From Aerococcus tenax (GTDB lineage: Bacteria > Bacillota > Bacilli > Lactobacillales > Aerococcaceae), in the NCBI RefSeq assembly GCF_003286645.3, contig NZ_CP127382.2, positions 310,001 to 374,000 of the forward strand: a stretch of 64,000 nucleotides of DNA, read 5' to 3'. Position numbers and translations under genes: made by a program. The notes below the pieces were generated by a model that was not told the origin of the DNA, did no database searches, and worked only from the letters and a program-made list of their open reading frames with translations. Of this stretch, positions 43,926-52,146 are shown one piece after another; the first letter of the stretch is position 1, and each line of letters opens with the position of its first letter.

Positions 43926-44001
43926 ACCGCCGTATACGGAACCGTACGTACGGTGGTGTGAGAGGTCCTCTGTCCGACTAACGGACAGAGTCCTACTCGA
44001 T
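43924..44001 (+). ncRNA. Group II intron domains V and VI
   Basis: GAACCGCCGTATACGG with the complementary CCGTACGTACGGTGG forms the conserved domain V hairpin. CTCTGTCCG-actaa-CGGACAGAG forms the domain VI stem with candidate branch-point adenosines, followed by the 3' end. Confidence 0.85.
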
Positions 44002-44102
44002 CCAGTTGCTATAGTTGGTCGAAGTGTCAGCGAGTTACAGATATAGTATACGTAGCGGTCTTGACTTTTGGAGCACGTTTTGAATAGATAGTTCGTGTTT
44101 TA

Positions 44103-44134
44103 AAAAGAGCCTGGGACATTTGTCCCAGGCTCTT
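44103..44134 (-). terminator. Terminator of the ClC gene
   Basis: AAGAGCCTGGGACA pairs with TGTCCCAGGCTCTT around a TT loop, and the minus strand continues with TTT. The stem is a full version of the TGGGACA palindrome seen in halves beside the IS element. Confidence 0.88.
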
Positions 44135-44186
44135 ATGGTATTTTCCTCCAGCGATTCAAGTTTCTGACGGCGTCCTCACATTCTTA
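44133..44186 (-). repeat. Half copy of a dispersed palindromic repeat
   Basis: On the minus strand this reads TGTGAGGACGCC, then TTGAATCGCTGGAGGAAAAT and ACCATAAG. The same string, with a few changes, forms the left arm of the palindrome at 58049-58149. Here the second arm is missing and the TGGGACA terminator takes its place. Confidence 0.75.
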
Positions 44187-44189
44187 TTT

Positions 44190-45737
44190 TTAATCTTTAT
44201 TCATAGAGTGGATATATTTTTTACTAGCGGCTAAGTCGTCTTCATCTAACAAGACCTTTACGGTATCTAGGGCTTGGAGTGTGGTATCACCATGTGGGGT
44301 GATACTTTGCCCCTTGCGTTCAATATTTAAGAGCAGGGCACTAGGCGGAAAGGCTAAGTCTTTAACGGCTAGCTGGTTAAATTGGGAGAGGACACTCACT
44401 TGATAAGTCAGGCTAATTTTTTTCTTGGTGAGCTTTGTCGCTGCTTTGTCCTGCATCCGTTCATAAAGACTTTCATAAATAGGCGCCAGGCCCAGTCTTT
44501 CGCAGATGATATAGGCAAGGGCAGCCACAATGGCCAAGGGCAGGAGGTTGTTGAGATTGCCGACCATTTCCACAACGAGAATGATAGAAGTTAATGGCGA
44601 CCGTACCACAGCCGTTAGAACTCCAACCATGCCTAAAACCATGAAATTAGTTAATAAGGCTGAATTAATAGGAAGAAAAAGCTGAATAAGCATAAAAATG
44701 CTAGCCCCACTGAGACAACCAATGGCCAATGTAGGAAGAAAAATTCCGCCCGGAACCCCCGTGCTATAGCAAAAGGCGGTAAAGAAAATCTTGGCAAAGA
44801 GAATGATTAAGAGGAGCTGCAGGGAAAAGGGCTGGGCGATAAAGTCAAAAACCAGTTCATGTCCTGACCCGGTGATCCAAGAAAAACCATAGGAAACTAA
44901 AGCAGCCAATAGGAAACCGGCCATTACCCGGTGAATTATTTTTGGAAAAAACTTTTGCATGGTGGTTTGCAAGGCTAAAAGTGACTTGGAAAAGCAATAG
45001 CCGATAAGAGCAGAGGCTATCCCCAAAAGGATGAGAGCAAAATAAAGTTTTAAGGGAAAGCTTTCTGGTGTTTTTAGGGCAAAGGAGGGCTGTAAACCAA
45101 ATAGCGATTTAGAGATCAAGTCAGCTAGGATGGCTGAAATCAGGGCGGGAATTAAGATAAAGGAAGAAATACTCTTATGAATTTCTTCTAATACAAATAA
45201 GCTTGCCGCAATTGGAGCATTAAAGGCAGCGGCTAAACCGGCAGCGGCTCCGGCGGTAATTAAGAGGCGACTGTCTTCAGGACTGGTCTGGCGTTTTTTA
45301 CTGTAACCCTTAGCCACAGCCGCTCCGATTTGAATCGAAGGACCCTCACGTCCTAAAGACATCCCGCTAATGATGGCAAAAAGCCCCCCTACAAATTTTG
45401 ACAATAATAAGGAAAGAACCGGCATATTAAATTGTCCCAGTAATTCTCCCGTCACCTGAGGGATGCCACTGCCTCCAGAGAGGGGAGACTGTTTTAATAA
45501 GTAGCCGGTAACCCCAGCCATCAGGATGACCGTAATGATAGTTATAGCGATAAAGCTTAAATGATTTTGGCTAAAGAGCCAAGTGTGCCACTGGGAAGCA
45601 TAGCCTAATAAATAGCGGTAGAGGACTGCGAAGAATCCCGCTAAGGCTCCTACGGCAATGGCCTCGATGATTGAGAGGGCGTGTGACTTAGCCACTTCGG
45701 TCTGCAATTTATTGGCTTTGAATGGACTTGTTTTCAC
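44190..45737 (-). CDS. ClC-family chloride channel/antiporter with C-terminal TrkA-C domain
   Basis: Membrane protein of 515 residues. The three anion-selectivity motifs are present: GGSGIPQVTG, MSLGREGPSIQIGA (gating Glu) and STGVPGGIFLPTLAIG. About ten to twelve helices reach residue 430, and the remainder resembles a TrkA-C regulatory domain. Likely exchanges chloride or fluoride against protons; the fluoride-specific motif signature is not evident. Monocistronic on the minus strand. Confidence 0.92.
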   Translation of the reverse strand: MKTSPFKANKLQTEVAKSHALSIIEAIAVGALAGFFAVLYRYLLGYASQWHTWLFSQNHLSFIAITIITVILMAGVTGYLLKQSPLSGGSGIPQVTGELLGQFNMPVLSLLLSKFVGGLFAIISGMSLGREGPSIQIGAAVAKGYSKKRQTSPEDSRLLITAGAAAGLAAAFNAPIAASLFVLEEIHKSISSFILIPALISAILADLISKSLFGLQPSFALKTPESFPLKLYFALILLGIASALIGYCFSKSLLALQTTMQKFFPKIIHRVMAGFLLAALVSYGFSWITGSGHELVFDFIAQPFSLQLLLIILFAKIFFTAFCYSTGVPGGIFLPTLAIGCLSGASIFMLIQLFLPINSALLTNFMVLGMVGVLTAVVRSPLTSIILVVEMVGNLNNLLPLAIVAALAYIICERLGLAPIYESLYERMQDKAATKLTKKKISLTYQVSVLSQFNQLAVKDLAFPPSALLLNIERKGQSITPHGDTTLQALDTVKVLLDEDDLAASKKYIHSMNKD

Positions 45738-45936
45738 TTTTCAGCCTTCTTTCTAGAGAGTTAATCGTCCAAGACGATATCACTTCCATTATAGCAAGGC
45801 TGTCAAGACGATATGAAAAATCTCACTTAGAGCTATTCAGAGCGATTGAGAAAAGTCAGGCTAATTCCAAATAAAATGAGGAAAATTCCTGAATTGTATC
45901 GGTCTATTTCGCAAAAAAGACAGGAAATGTTTCAAT

Positions 45937-45965
45937 ATTACAAAGTATATTACAAAAATATTACA
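45937..45965 (-). promoter_or_regulatory. Three phased ATTACA repeats, including a candidate WalR box
   Basis: ATTACA occurs at 45937, 45949 and 45960. The last two form TGTAAT-N5-TGTAAT on the minus strand, an exact fit to the WalR consensus TGTWAH-N5-TGTWAH. They lie between the divergent ClC and LysM-CHAP genes, about 210 bases before the former and 260 before the latter. Confidence 0.5.
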
Positions 45966-46117
45966 GAGCCAGTGAATAATTTCTCTCTAAAATTGACTTA
46001 AAGGAAAAAGTACCCCAGGAAAGGGGCCATAGCAATATTTAATAATTCTTTAAAAAGATATGGCTTATAAAAGATAAGCTTTTAATTTTTCACTAAGAAG
46101 GCGAAAATGAAATAATT

Positions 46118-46161
46118 TGTAATCGACTTGTTACCCAAAAAAATTCCCCAGCATATATAAT
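46118..46161 (+). promoter_or_regulatory. WalR box and promoter of the LysM-CHAP gene
   Basis: TGTAAT-cgact-TGTTAC (46118-46134) exactly matches the WalR/YycF binding consensus. A TATAAT -10 element follows at 46156-46161, with the box overlapping the weak -35 position as for an activated promoter. The regulator itself is encoded 1.9 kb downstream. The rest of the 485-base gap is AT-rich with no gene seen. Confidence 0.8.
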
Positions 46162-46222
46162 AGATATTGTGAATAAATAGATTTTAATAAATTTTAAAAA
46201 CTTCTGGGGGTAAAACAGAATT

Positions 46223-47686
46223 ATGAAAAAGACAAAGAAAATCATGTTAGGAACATCTGTACTGACTTCAGCGGCCTTAGCTGCTGTTATCGCACCAAAT
46301 GTTGATGCGGCTGAATATACCATTAAGGTAGGAGACACTCTATCTGAATTAGCACTTCAATTTAATACCACTATTGAAGAATTACGTGACGGTAACAACA
46401 TTGAAGATGTTAACCTTATCTTCGCTGGGGAAACCTTAGACGTTCCTTCTGCAGAAACACCTCAAGCTTCTAATAAAAAAGAAGTTAAAGCTGAAAAACC
46501 AGCACCAGCACCTGCTGCAAAAACCACTACTAGCCAAACTGCAGATGCTAATGGCGTTTACACCGTTGTTGCTGGAGACACTTTAAACAAAATTGCTGCT
46601 CAATTTAACACCACTGCTCAAGCCATTCGTGATTTGAACGGTTTACAAGGGGACTTAATCTTAATTGGTCAACAATTACAAGTGAAAGTGGCTTTACAAG
46701 AAAGCCCAGCTCCAGTTGCTGAATACCAAGCAGCTCCTCAAGCTTCAGTTGTTGAAGAAGAAAAATTAGTTACTGAACTTCCTGAAGTGACTGCAAATGA
46801 AGGACATGTAGAAGAAAACGTCAGTCCAGTTGAAGCACCAGCAAGTCCAGAAGTGGCAGAAGCTGAAGTCGCTCCTAAAACAGAAGTTGTTGAAGCAGAA
46901 GTCGCTAGCCCAGCTCCAGCCAAAGAAGTAAAAGTTGAAGAAACTGTAGTTAGTGAAGCTGCTCCAGCAAAAGAAGCTGCTGAAAAAGCTCAGGCAGAAC
47001 AAGCCCAAGCTGCTAAAGAAGCGCAAGTTCAAGCAGAACAAGCAGCCAAAGAGGCAGAAGCTCAAAAAGCTGCTCAAGCCGCTAAGGAAGCTGAAGCGAA
47101 AAAGGCCGCTCAAGCGCAAGCCCAAGCAGAACAAGCTGCCAAGGAAGCCGAAGCCCAAAGAGCCGCTCAAGCCGCTAAGGAAGCTGAAGAACAAAAGGCA
47201 GCCCAAGCTGCTAAACAAGCTGAAATTGAAAAATCTCAACTACAAGCCCAAACTTACCAAGCAGCTAATACTCAAGTCCAAGCCCAACCAGTAAGCACAA
47301 ACAATGCTACTGTCTTATCTGCTTACGATGGGAGTGTTGACCCACGTGGTTTAGCTCCAGCAGGACAATGTACTTATTATGTCATTAACCGCCTACATGC
47401 CTTAGGCAAACCAGTTCCTGGTCCTATGGGTAACGCTAACCAGTGGGCATATACTGCAAGTAATCATGGTATCCCAGTATCAAATACACCAACCGTCGGC
47501 TCTGTGGTTTCCTTCCCAGCCGGTGTTGCAGGTGCATCTGGTTATGGCCACGTTGCCTTTGTTGAAGGGGTTAACCCAGATGGTTCCATCCGTATTTCAG
47601 AAATGAACTTCGGTGGTTCACCAAACGTGACTTACCGTACCGTTGATGCTGGTTCTGCAGCAGCCTCATCCTACATCCATTTCTAA
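46223..47686 (+). CDS. Secreted peptidoglycan hydrolase, two LysM domains plus CHAP
   Basis: A signal peptide of about 28 residues (cleavage near NVDAAEY) leads into LysM 1 (YTIKVGDTLSELALQFN, ~30-75) and LysM 2 (YTVVAGDTLNKIAAQFN, ~112-155). A long Ala/Glu/Lys/Gln linker (~160-360) contains repeated AAKEAEAQKAAQ units. The CHAP domain has C383 (GQCTYYVINRL) and H443 (GYGHVAFVE), giving amidase or endopeptidase activity on cell-wall peptide. The upstream WalR box places it in the WalRK cell-wall regulon. It is followed by a terminator. Confidence 0.94.
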   Translation: MKKTKKIMLGTSVLTSAALAAVIAPNVDAAEYTIKVGDTLSELALQFNTTIEELRDGNNIEDVNLIFAGETLDVPSAETPQASNKKEVKAEKPAPAPAAKTTTSQTADANGVYTVVAGDTLNKIAAQFNTTAQAIRDLNGLQGDLILIGQQLQVKVALQESPAPVAEYQAAPQASVVEEEKLVTELPEVTANEGHVEENVSPVEAPASPEVAEAEVAPKTEVVEAEVASPAPAKEVKVEETVVSEAAPAKEAAEKAQAEQAQAAKEAQVQAEQAAKEAEAQKAAQAAKEAEAKKAAQAQAQAEQAAKEAEAQRAAQAAKEAEEQKAAQAAKQAEIEKSQLQAQTYQAANTQVQAQPVSTNNATVLSAYDGSVDPRGLAPAGQCTYYVINRLHALGKPVPGPMGNANQWAYTASNHGIPVSNTPTVGSVVSFPAGVAGASGYGHVAFVEGVNPDGSIRISEMNFGGSPNVTYRTVDAGSAAASSYIHF

Positions 47687-47698
47687 TAAATCAAGTAA

Positions 47699-47733
47699 TA
47701 AAAAACGAGTGTTTACCCCACTCGTTTTTTATT
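47699..47733 (+). terminator. Terminator of the LysM-CHAP gene
   Basis: AAAAAACGAGTG pairs with CACTCGTTTTTT around a short loop, followed by ATTT. Confidence 0.92.
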
Positions 47734-47842
47734 TAGTCAATTTTTATGGATGATACATGATTATAAGCGAGCTTTTGGCACCACCAAGACTCGCTTTTTT
47801 GCTTAGAAGCCATGCGAGAAGTCAGAAATAAAAGGGCCGGCA

Positions 47843-47871
47843 TTGGTTTTTCACCCTTTTCACGGTATAAT
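47843..47871 (+). promoter_or_regulatory. walR operon promoter
   Basis: TTGGTT (47843-47848) and TATAAT (47866-47871) are spaced by 17 bases. The leader to walR is about 190 bases and holds a hairpin (ACCCTG-ccg-CAGGGGT, ~47912-47929) and a palindrome TGTAAC-t-GTTACA (48042-48054) just before the ribosome site. Confidence 0.65.
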
Positions 47872-48071
47872 GTATAAATTAGAGAGTAATCTATTGACCA
47901 TTCTTTGTCGACCCTGCCGCAGGGGTTGACTTAGATTGGTGGAAATAGGGAAATTTAGATGGAAAATTGAAGTTCTTAAACTAAAACGGGTTCCAGTCAT
48001 ACGATGCTTATGGATTTTCTTCTAGCCATATCGTCCTCTACTGTAACTGTTACACTTAAGGAGTTTTAATA

Positions 48072-48779
48072 ATGAAAAAAATTTTAGTCGTTGATGATGA
48101 AAAACCAATTTCAGATATCATTACTTTCAACCTTCAAAAGGAAGGCTATGATACCCTGGCAGCTTTCGATGGCGAAGAAGCCTTAGAAAGCTTTGCCAGC
48201 TACCAACCCGACCTTATTGTTTTGGACTTAATGTTGCCTAAAAAAGACGGCTTGGAAGTGTGTCGTGAGATCCGTAAGACCAGCAGTGTTCCTATCATTA
48301 TGTTAACCGCTAAGGGTGAGGAAATTGACAAGGTGCTCGGCTTGGAAATGGGAGCCGATGACTATGTGACCAAGCCTTTTTCCAATCGGGAGCTTTCAGC
48401 GCGGATTAAGGCCAACCTCCGCCGTTCCCAGGTTAACGTTGAGGCTGCAGAAGAAAAAGAAGAAAGTAATGAATTAAATGTCGGTAACCTAACCATTCAT
48501 GAAGATGCCTACTATGTGTCTAAAAATGGTAAGGAAGTTGACCTGACCCACCGTGAGTTTGAACTCCTTCATTACCTATCCAAGCACTTAGGCCAAGTCA
48601 TGACCCGGGAACACCTCTTGCAGACGGTATGGGGCTATGACTACTTTGGCGATGTTCGGACCGTGGACGTGACCGTGCGTCGTCTACGTGAGAAGATTGA
48701 AGACACCCCCAGCCATCCCAAATTACTCATGACCCGCCGTGGGGTGGGGTATTATCTCCAAGATAATGACCAGGAGTAG
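48072..48779 (+). CDS. walR: Response regulator WalR (YycF)
   Basis: OmpR-type regulator of 235 residues controlling cell-wall metabolism. The receiver domain has [10 protein letters not shown], the phosphoacceptor D52 in [13 protein letters not shown], and the switch Lys in DDYVTKPFS. The winged-helix domain includes [15 protein letters not shown] and [15 protein letters not shown]. It starts behind AAGGAG and is six bases from walK. Confidence 0.97.
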   Translation: MKKILVVDDEKPISDIITFNLQKEGYDTLAAFDGEEALESFASYQPDLIVLDLMLPKKDGLEVCREIRKTSSVPIIMLTAKGEEIDKVLGLEMGADDYVTKPFSNRELSARIKANLRRSQVNVEAAEEKEESNELNVGNLTIHEDAYYVSKNGKEVDLTHREFELLHYLSKHLGQVMTREHLLQTVWGYDYFGDVRTVDVTVRRLREKIEDTPSHPKLLMTRRGVGYYLQDNDQE

Positions 48780-48785
48780 GAAGCC

Positions 48786-50657
48786 ATGAAGGAAAAACAA
48801 GAAAAATCGAAAATTTCCTTTCTTAATTCGATTCATTTAAAGATTCCTTTGGTCATTATCTTGCTCTTATTACTTGGTTTGCAATTTGCCGGGGCGTATT
48901 TTATCCAACAATTGGAACAGGAAATGATGAGCAGCTTTGATGATCAAATGAATGTGCAAATTGGCTTCTTGGAGGATAGCGTTCGCCCTATTATTCAAAA
49001 TGAAGATAATAAGACGAGTGACCAACAGGCGCAATTAATTAATTCATTGCGTCGTTTTAATGTTAGCAATGTTTTAGAAACCTTGGTGGTTGATGATAAG
49101 GGACAGATTCTTGCTTCATCTAACCCCAGCAACCAGGCCAATGTGGGCCAACAAACGACTGATAACATGATCCGTACAGTTCTCTATAATAACACCAGCC
49201 TGAGTAAGGAAATGTATGATAATGAAGAGAACTTACGAATTAAACAATATGTTGTCCCTATTTTTTCATCGGATAATTCCGGTCTTTTGATCGGGGTTTT
49301 AAGTGTGACGGTCAACATTGAAAGTGTCTACAACCAAGTGCAAAATACGGGTTTGATTTATATCACTTCATCGGGCTTGGCCTTGGTCTTTTCTATCTTA
49401 CTGGCAGTCTTAATCTCTAGAGGGATTACCGGTCCAGTCCAAGAAATGACCAATCAAATTGAAAAGATTGCCGATGGAAATTATAGTGACCAGGTTAAGG
49501 TCTATAGTAATGATGAGATGGGTGTTTTAGCCCAGTCGATTAACTATCTATCAGTTCGAGTACGCGAAGCCCAAGAATCCACGGAATCTGAACGCCAACG
49601 GCTAGATTCGGTCTTAAAACATATGACCGATGGGGTGATTGCCACTGACCGCCGCAGCCGGGTCATGATTACCAATAACCGGGCCTGTGAATTAATCGGC
49701 AAAAAAGAAGCTGAAATTATGGGTCATTCCATTATGGAAGTGCTTAATTTAAGGGATAAATATACTTTCCGTGAGTTATTGAATAGTGAAAGTGATATTT
49801 TAATGCATTTTACTTCTGATGATGGCCAAGAATCCATTATTAAGGGCGAGTTATCTGTCATCCAAAGGGAGTCGGGTTATGTCAGTGGTCTAGTTTGGGT
49901 CTTAACCGATGTGACTGAGCATGAAAAGATTGAACGTGACCGCCGCCAATTTGTCTCAAATGTTTCTCATGAATTGCGGACGCCCTTGACCAGTGTCAGG
50001 TCCTATAGTGAAGCCCTGGCGGATGGCGCCATTAAGGATTCTGAATTAGCGGTAGAATTTCTTGGTGTCATTCAAAGGGAGACCGACCGCATGATTCGAA
50101 TGATTAGTGACCTCTTGAACCTCTCTCGGATGGACTCTAACCGCCAGGAAATGAACCTGGAATTGATCGATTTCCAAGGCTTAGTCAACCATATCTTGGA
50201 CCGTTTCGATATGATGATTCAATCAGAGGATTATGTCAATGAAGAATACCATATCCAACGCGAATTAACCAAGTCACCGATCTGGGTGGAGGCTGACCAA
50301 GACCGCCTCACCCAAGTGATTGATAATATCTTAAACAACGCTATCAAGTATTCACCGGATGGGGGGACGATTACGGTCCGTCTCATGACCACTCATAATG
50401 AGGCCATATTAAGTGTTCAAGACCAAGGATTAGGTATTCCACAAAAAGCTCTTGGACACGTTTTTGACCGCTTCTACCGGGTGGACAAGGCTCGCTCCCG
50501 CCAACAAGGTGGTTCAGGTCTAGGTCTGGCTATCGCTAAGGAAGTTGTGGAATTACATCACGGAAAAATTTGGGCCAATAGTATTGAGAATAAGGGATCA
50601 ACCTTCTTTATTTCTCTGCCCTTTGAACCTGATATGGGGGAGGATGATTGGGAATAA
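48786..50657 (+). CDS. walK: Sensor histidine kinase WalK (YycG)
   Basis: Membrane kinase of 623 residues. TM1 at about 17-38, an extracytoplasmic domain, TM2 at ~190-212, HAMP (RGITGPVQEMTNQIEKIADG), PAS (~275-370), then the dimerisation domain with phosphorylated H395 in VSHELRTPLTSVRSYSEAL, and the ATPase domain (NILNNAIKYSPDGG; GSGLGLAIAKEVV). It partners WalR and is followed directly by its two inhibitors. Confidence 0.97.
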   Translation: MKEKQEKSKISFLNSIHLKIPLVIILLLLLGLQFAGAYFIQQLEQEMMSSFDDQMNVQIGFLEDSVRPIIQNEDNKTSDQQAQLINSLRRFNVSNVLETLVVDDKGQILASSNPSNQANVGQQTTDNMIRTVLYNNTSLSKEMYDNEENLRIKQYVVPIFSSDNSGLLIGVLSVTVNIESVYNQVQNTGLIYITSSGLALVFSILLAVLISRGITGPVQEMTNQIEKIADGNYSDQVKVYSNDEMGVLAQSINYLSVRVREAQESTESERQRLDSVLKHMTDGVIATDRRSRVMITNNRACELIGKKEAEIMGHSIMEVLNLRDKYTFRELLNSESDILMHFTSDDGQESIIKGELSVIQRESGYVSGLVWVLTDVTEHEKIERDRRQFVSNVSHELRTPLTSVRSYSEALADGAIKDSELAVEFLGVIQRETDRMIRMISDLLNLSRMDSNRQEMNLELIDFQGLVNHILDRFDMMIQSEDYVNEEYHIQRELTKSPIWVEADQDRLTQVIDNILNNAIKYSPDGGTITVRLMTTHNEAILSVQDQGLGIPQKALGHVFDRFYRVDKARSRQQGGSGLGLAIAKEVVELHHGKIWANSIENKGSTFFISLPFEPDMGEDDWE

Positions 50658-52132
50658 TGCGAAAATTTTGGACAAACTTGCCTCATTTTCTATTAACCTT
50701 TTTAGTCTTACTGAGTATCTTTTTCTCCCTTAATATTATTGGGCCTTTCACTAACTTATCTAGTAATTGGTCAGGGGATGAGGGAATGGAAGCAAAAACC
50801 ACTGCCCTTACCCCGACTCAAATAGCTAATCCGGGGGATAAGACGCCGCTCTTAAAAGTATTCCGGCCAGTTTCTTTGGTCTACTCTGACGGAGAAGGCT
50901 TTTGGCAAAGCCGGGAAGCCAATTTGTTAACCCACTTTAATGAGAAGATGACCCAGTTAAAAGTGGATAAGCTTGACTTGGACAGCCTCAAGAAAGAATC
51001 GCTGGCTGACTATATCCAAGAAAGTCATAATAAGGAAATGATCGAGCTGGAGTACGCTGATCAAATCCCCCTCCAACTCTTGGGCTTGACTAGTGATGAT
51101 ATTAGTGGTGAATTGGGACAAATTCCCATCAATCTTATCTCCTACCCGCGGGATAGCCGAATGCTTTACTTGATTGACCGGGAAGAGGGTCTGGTCTATA
51201 GTCTGCCTTTAAAAGCGCCGGCTAACTTTGATGACTTAAAGACCAGTATCGATGAGAATAAGAATGGTTTTAAGGCCGTTAAGCGGGTTGATTTGAAAAC
51301 CCCTTACCACTACTTGCTCGACGACAAAGTTGAGGTCAAGGCCCTATCCTATATTTTGGAACGTCAATCCAATGCGGCCTACTTGCAACTCTTATTTAAC
51401 CTTCCTGACCAAGTCAATGACTATAGTGATGTTGAGTCTGCTCGCTACTATACTGAAAACAAGGGCTTAGTGATTAATAATAGTAATTTTGAAATTTTAT
51501 TCAACCAGACCGTTGATTACGAGCTTAATACTGATCCTTTGTCGGTCATCTTACAAGCCTACAATGACCTCCAACGCATCCAGGCCAATAATGATAACTG
51601 GATCTATAGTCAATATAACCATAAAGAAAAGAATGTCACCTTTAGAAAAGTCGTTGGCGGTATTCCTATTTATGGGTCTAATTTTGTTTCACGGATCCGA
51701 ATTGGTTTTCCTAAGGACCATACCCTGCAAGCTAAATTTTCAGCACTCAATATTCAAACGCCTTTGAATGATTTGACGGAAAATTTTGAAATGCAACCGG
51801 CTACCAGTATTATGAAATTGCTTGAAGTCAACCATATTAGCAGTAAGGATATTGATTCGATAAATATTGGCTATTACTGGGTACCTAGTTCCAAGTCCAA
51901 TCGTTTAATTTCCTTAGTGCCTTGTTGGATGATTGAAAAAGATGGGACCTATTTCATGCTAGATGAACTGGTCGACATGACTAAAAATGAGGCTTATGTG
52001 ATACGGAATACGGCAAATGACGTTCCGGTCTATATCAAACACAATCGCAGCGACCAGGAGGCCCAACCAGCAGAAGTTGATAGTAATAATGAAGAAGTCT
52101 TTAAAGAAATGAATCAGGCTCAGAGCCGTTAG
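50657..52132 (+). CDS. walH: WalK accessory protein WalH (YycH)
   Basis: Bitopic membrane protein that interacts with WalK. A short cytoplasmic start and one TM helix (FLLTFLVLLSIFFSLNII) precede an extracellular region of about 450 residues, as in the YycH family. I chose ATG 50657, overlapping the walK stop as TAATG; an in-frame TTG at 50648, four bases after GGAGG, is an alternative. Sequence identity to known WalH is low, so the call rests on topology, length and position. Confidence 0.9.
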   Translation: MRKFWTNLPHFLLTFLVLLSIFFSLNIIGPFTNLSSNWSGDEGMEAKTTALTPTQIANPGDKTPLLKVFRPVSLVYSDGEGFWQSREANLLTHFNEKMTQLKVDKLDLDSLKKESLADYIQESHNKEMIELEYADQIPLQLLGLTSDDISGELGQIPINLISYPRDSRMLYLIDREEGLVYSLPLKAPANFDDLKTSIDENKNGFKAVKRVDLKTPYHYLLDDKVEVKALSYILERQSNAAYLQLLFNLPDQVNDYSDVESARYYTENKGLVINNSNFEILFNQTVDYELNTDPLSVILQAYNDLQRIQANNDNWIYSQYNHKEKNVTFRKVVGGIPIYGSNFVSRIRIGFPKDHTLQAKFSALNIQTPLNDLTENFEMQPATSIMKLLEVNHISSKDIDSINIGYYWVPSSKSNRLISLVPCWMIEKDGTYFMLDELVDMTKNEAYVIRNTANDVPVYIKHNRSDQEAQPAEVDSNNEEVFKEMNQAQSR

Positions 52133-52146
52133 AGGGAGGAAGTCTT

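Larger units (their letters stand above)
42118..44001 (+). mobile_element. Group II intron with maturase gene, inserted behind a terminator
   Basis: The 5' end reads GTGCGCCTGGCATGGGCG, a bacterial group II intron start. A structured non-coding stretch of about 420 bases (domains I-III) precedes the open frame in domain IV, and domains V and VI follow. The 3' end is placed at the CCTACTCGAT end motif. Placement directly after an intrinsic terminator stem and U-run, plus an ORF without an obvious HNH endonuclease, matches group IIC behaviour. The class is an inference and the exact 5' junction could shift by three bases. Confidence 0.88.

Noticed and set aside
46766..47239. Long minus-strand open frame of Phe/Leu/Ser-rich sequence opposite the LysM-CHAP gene
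   Set aside because: It is the antisense of an Ala/Glu/Lys repeat linker; codon bias there keeps the opposite strand open. No ribosome site or homologous motif.
46953..47294. Lys-rich plus-strand open frame inside the LysM-CHAP gene
   Set aside because: Frame-shifted reading of the repetitive linker, low complexity, no start signal.
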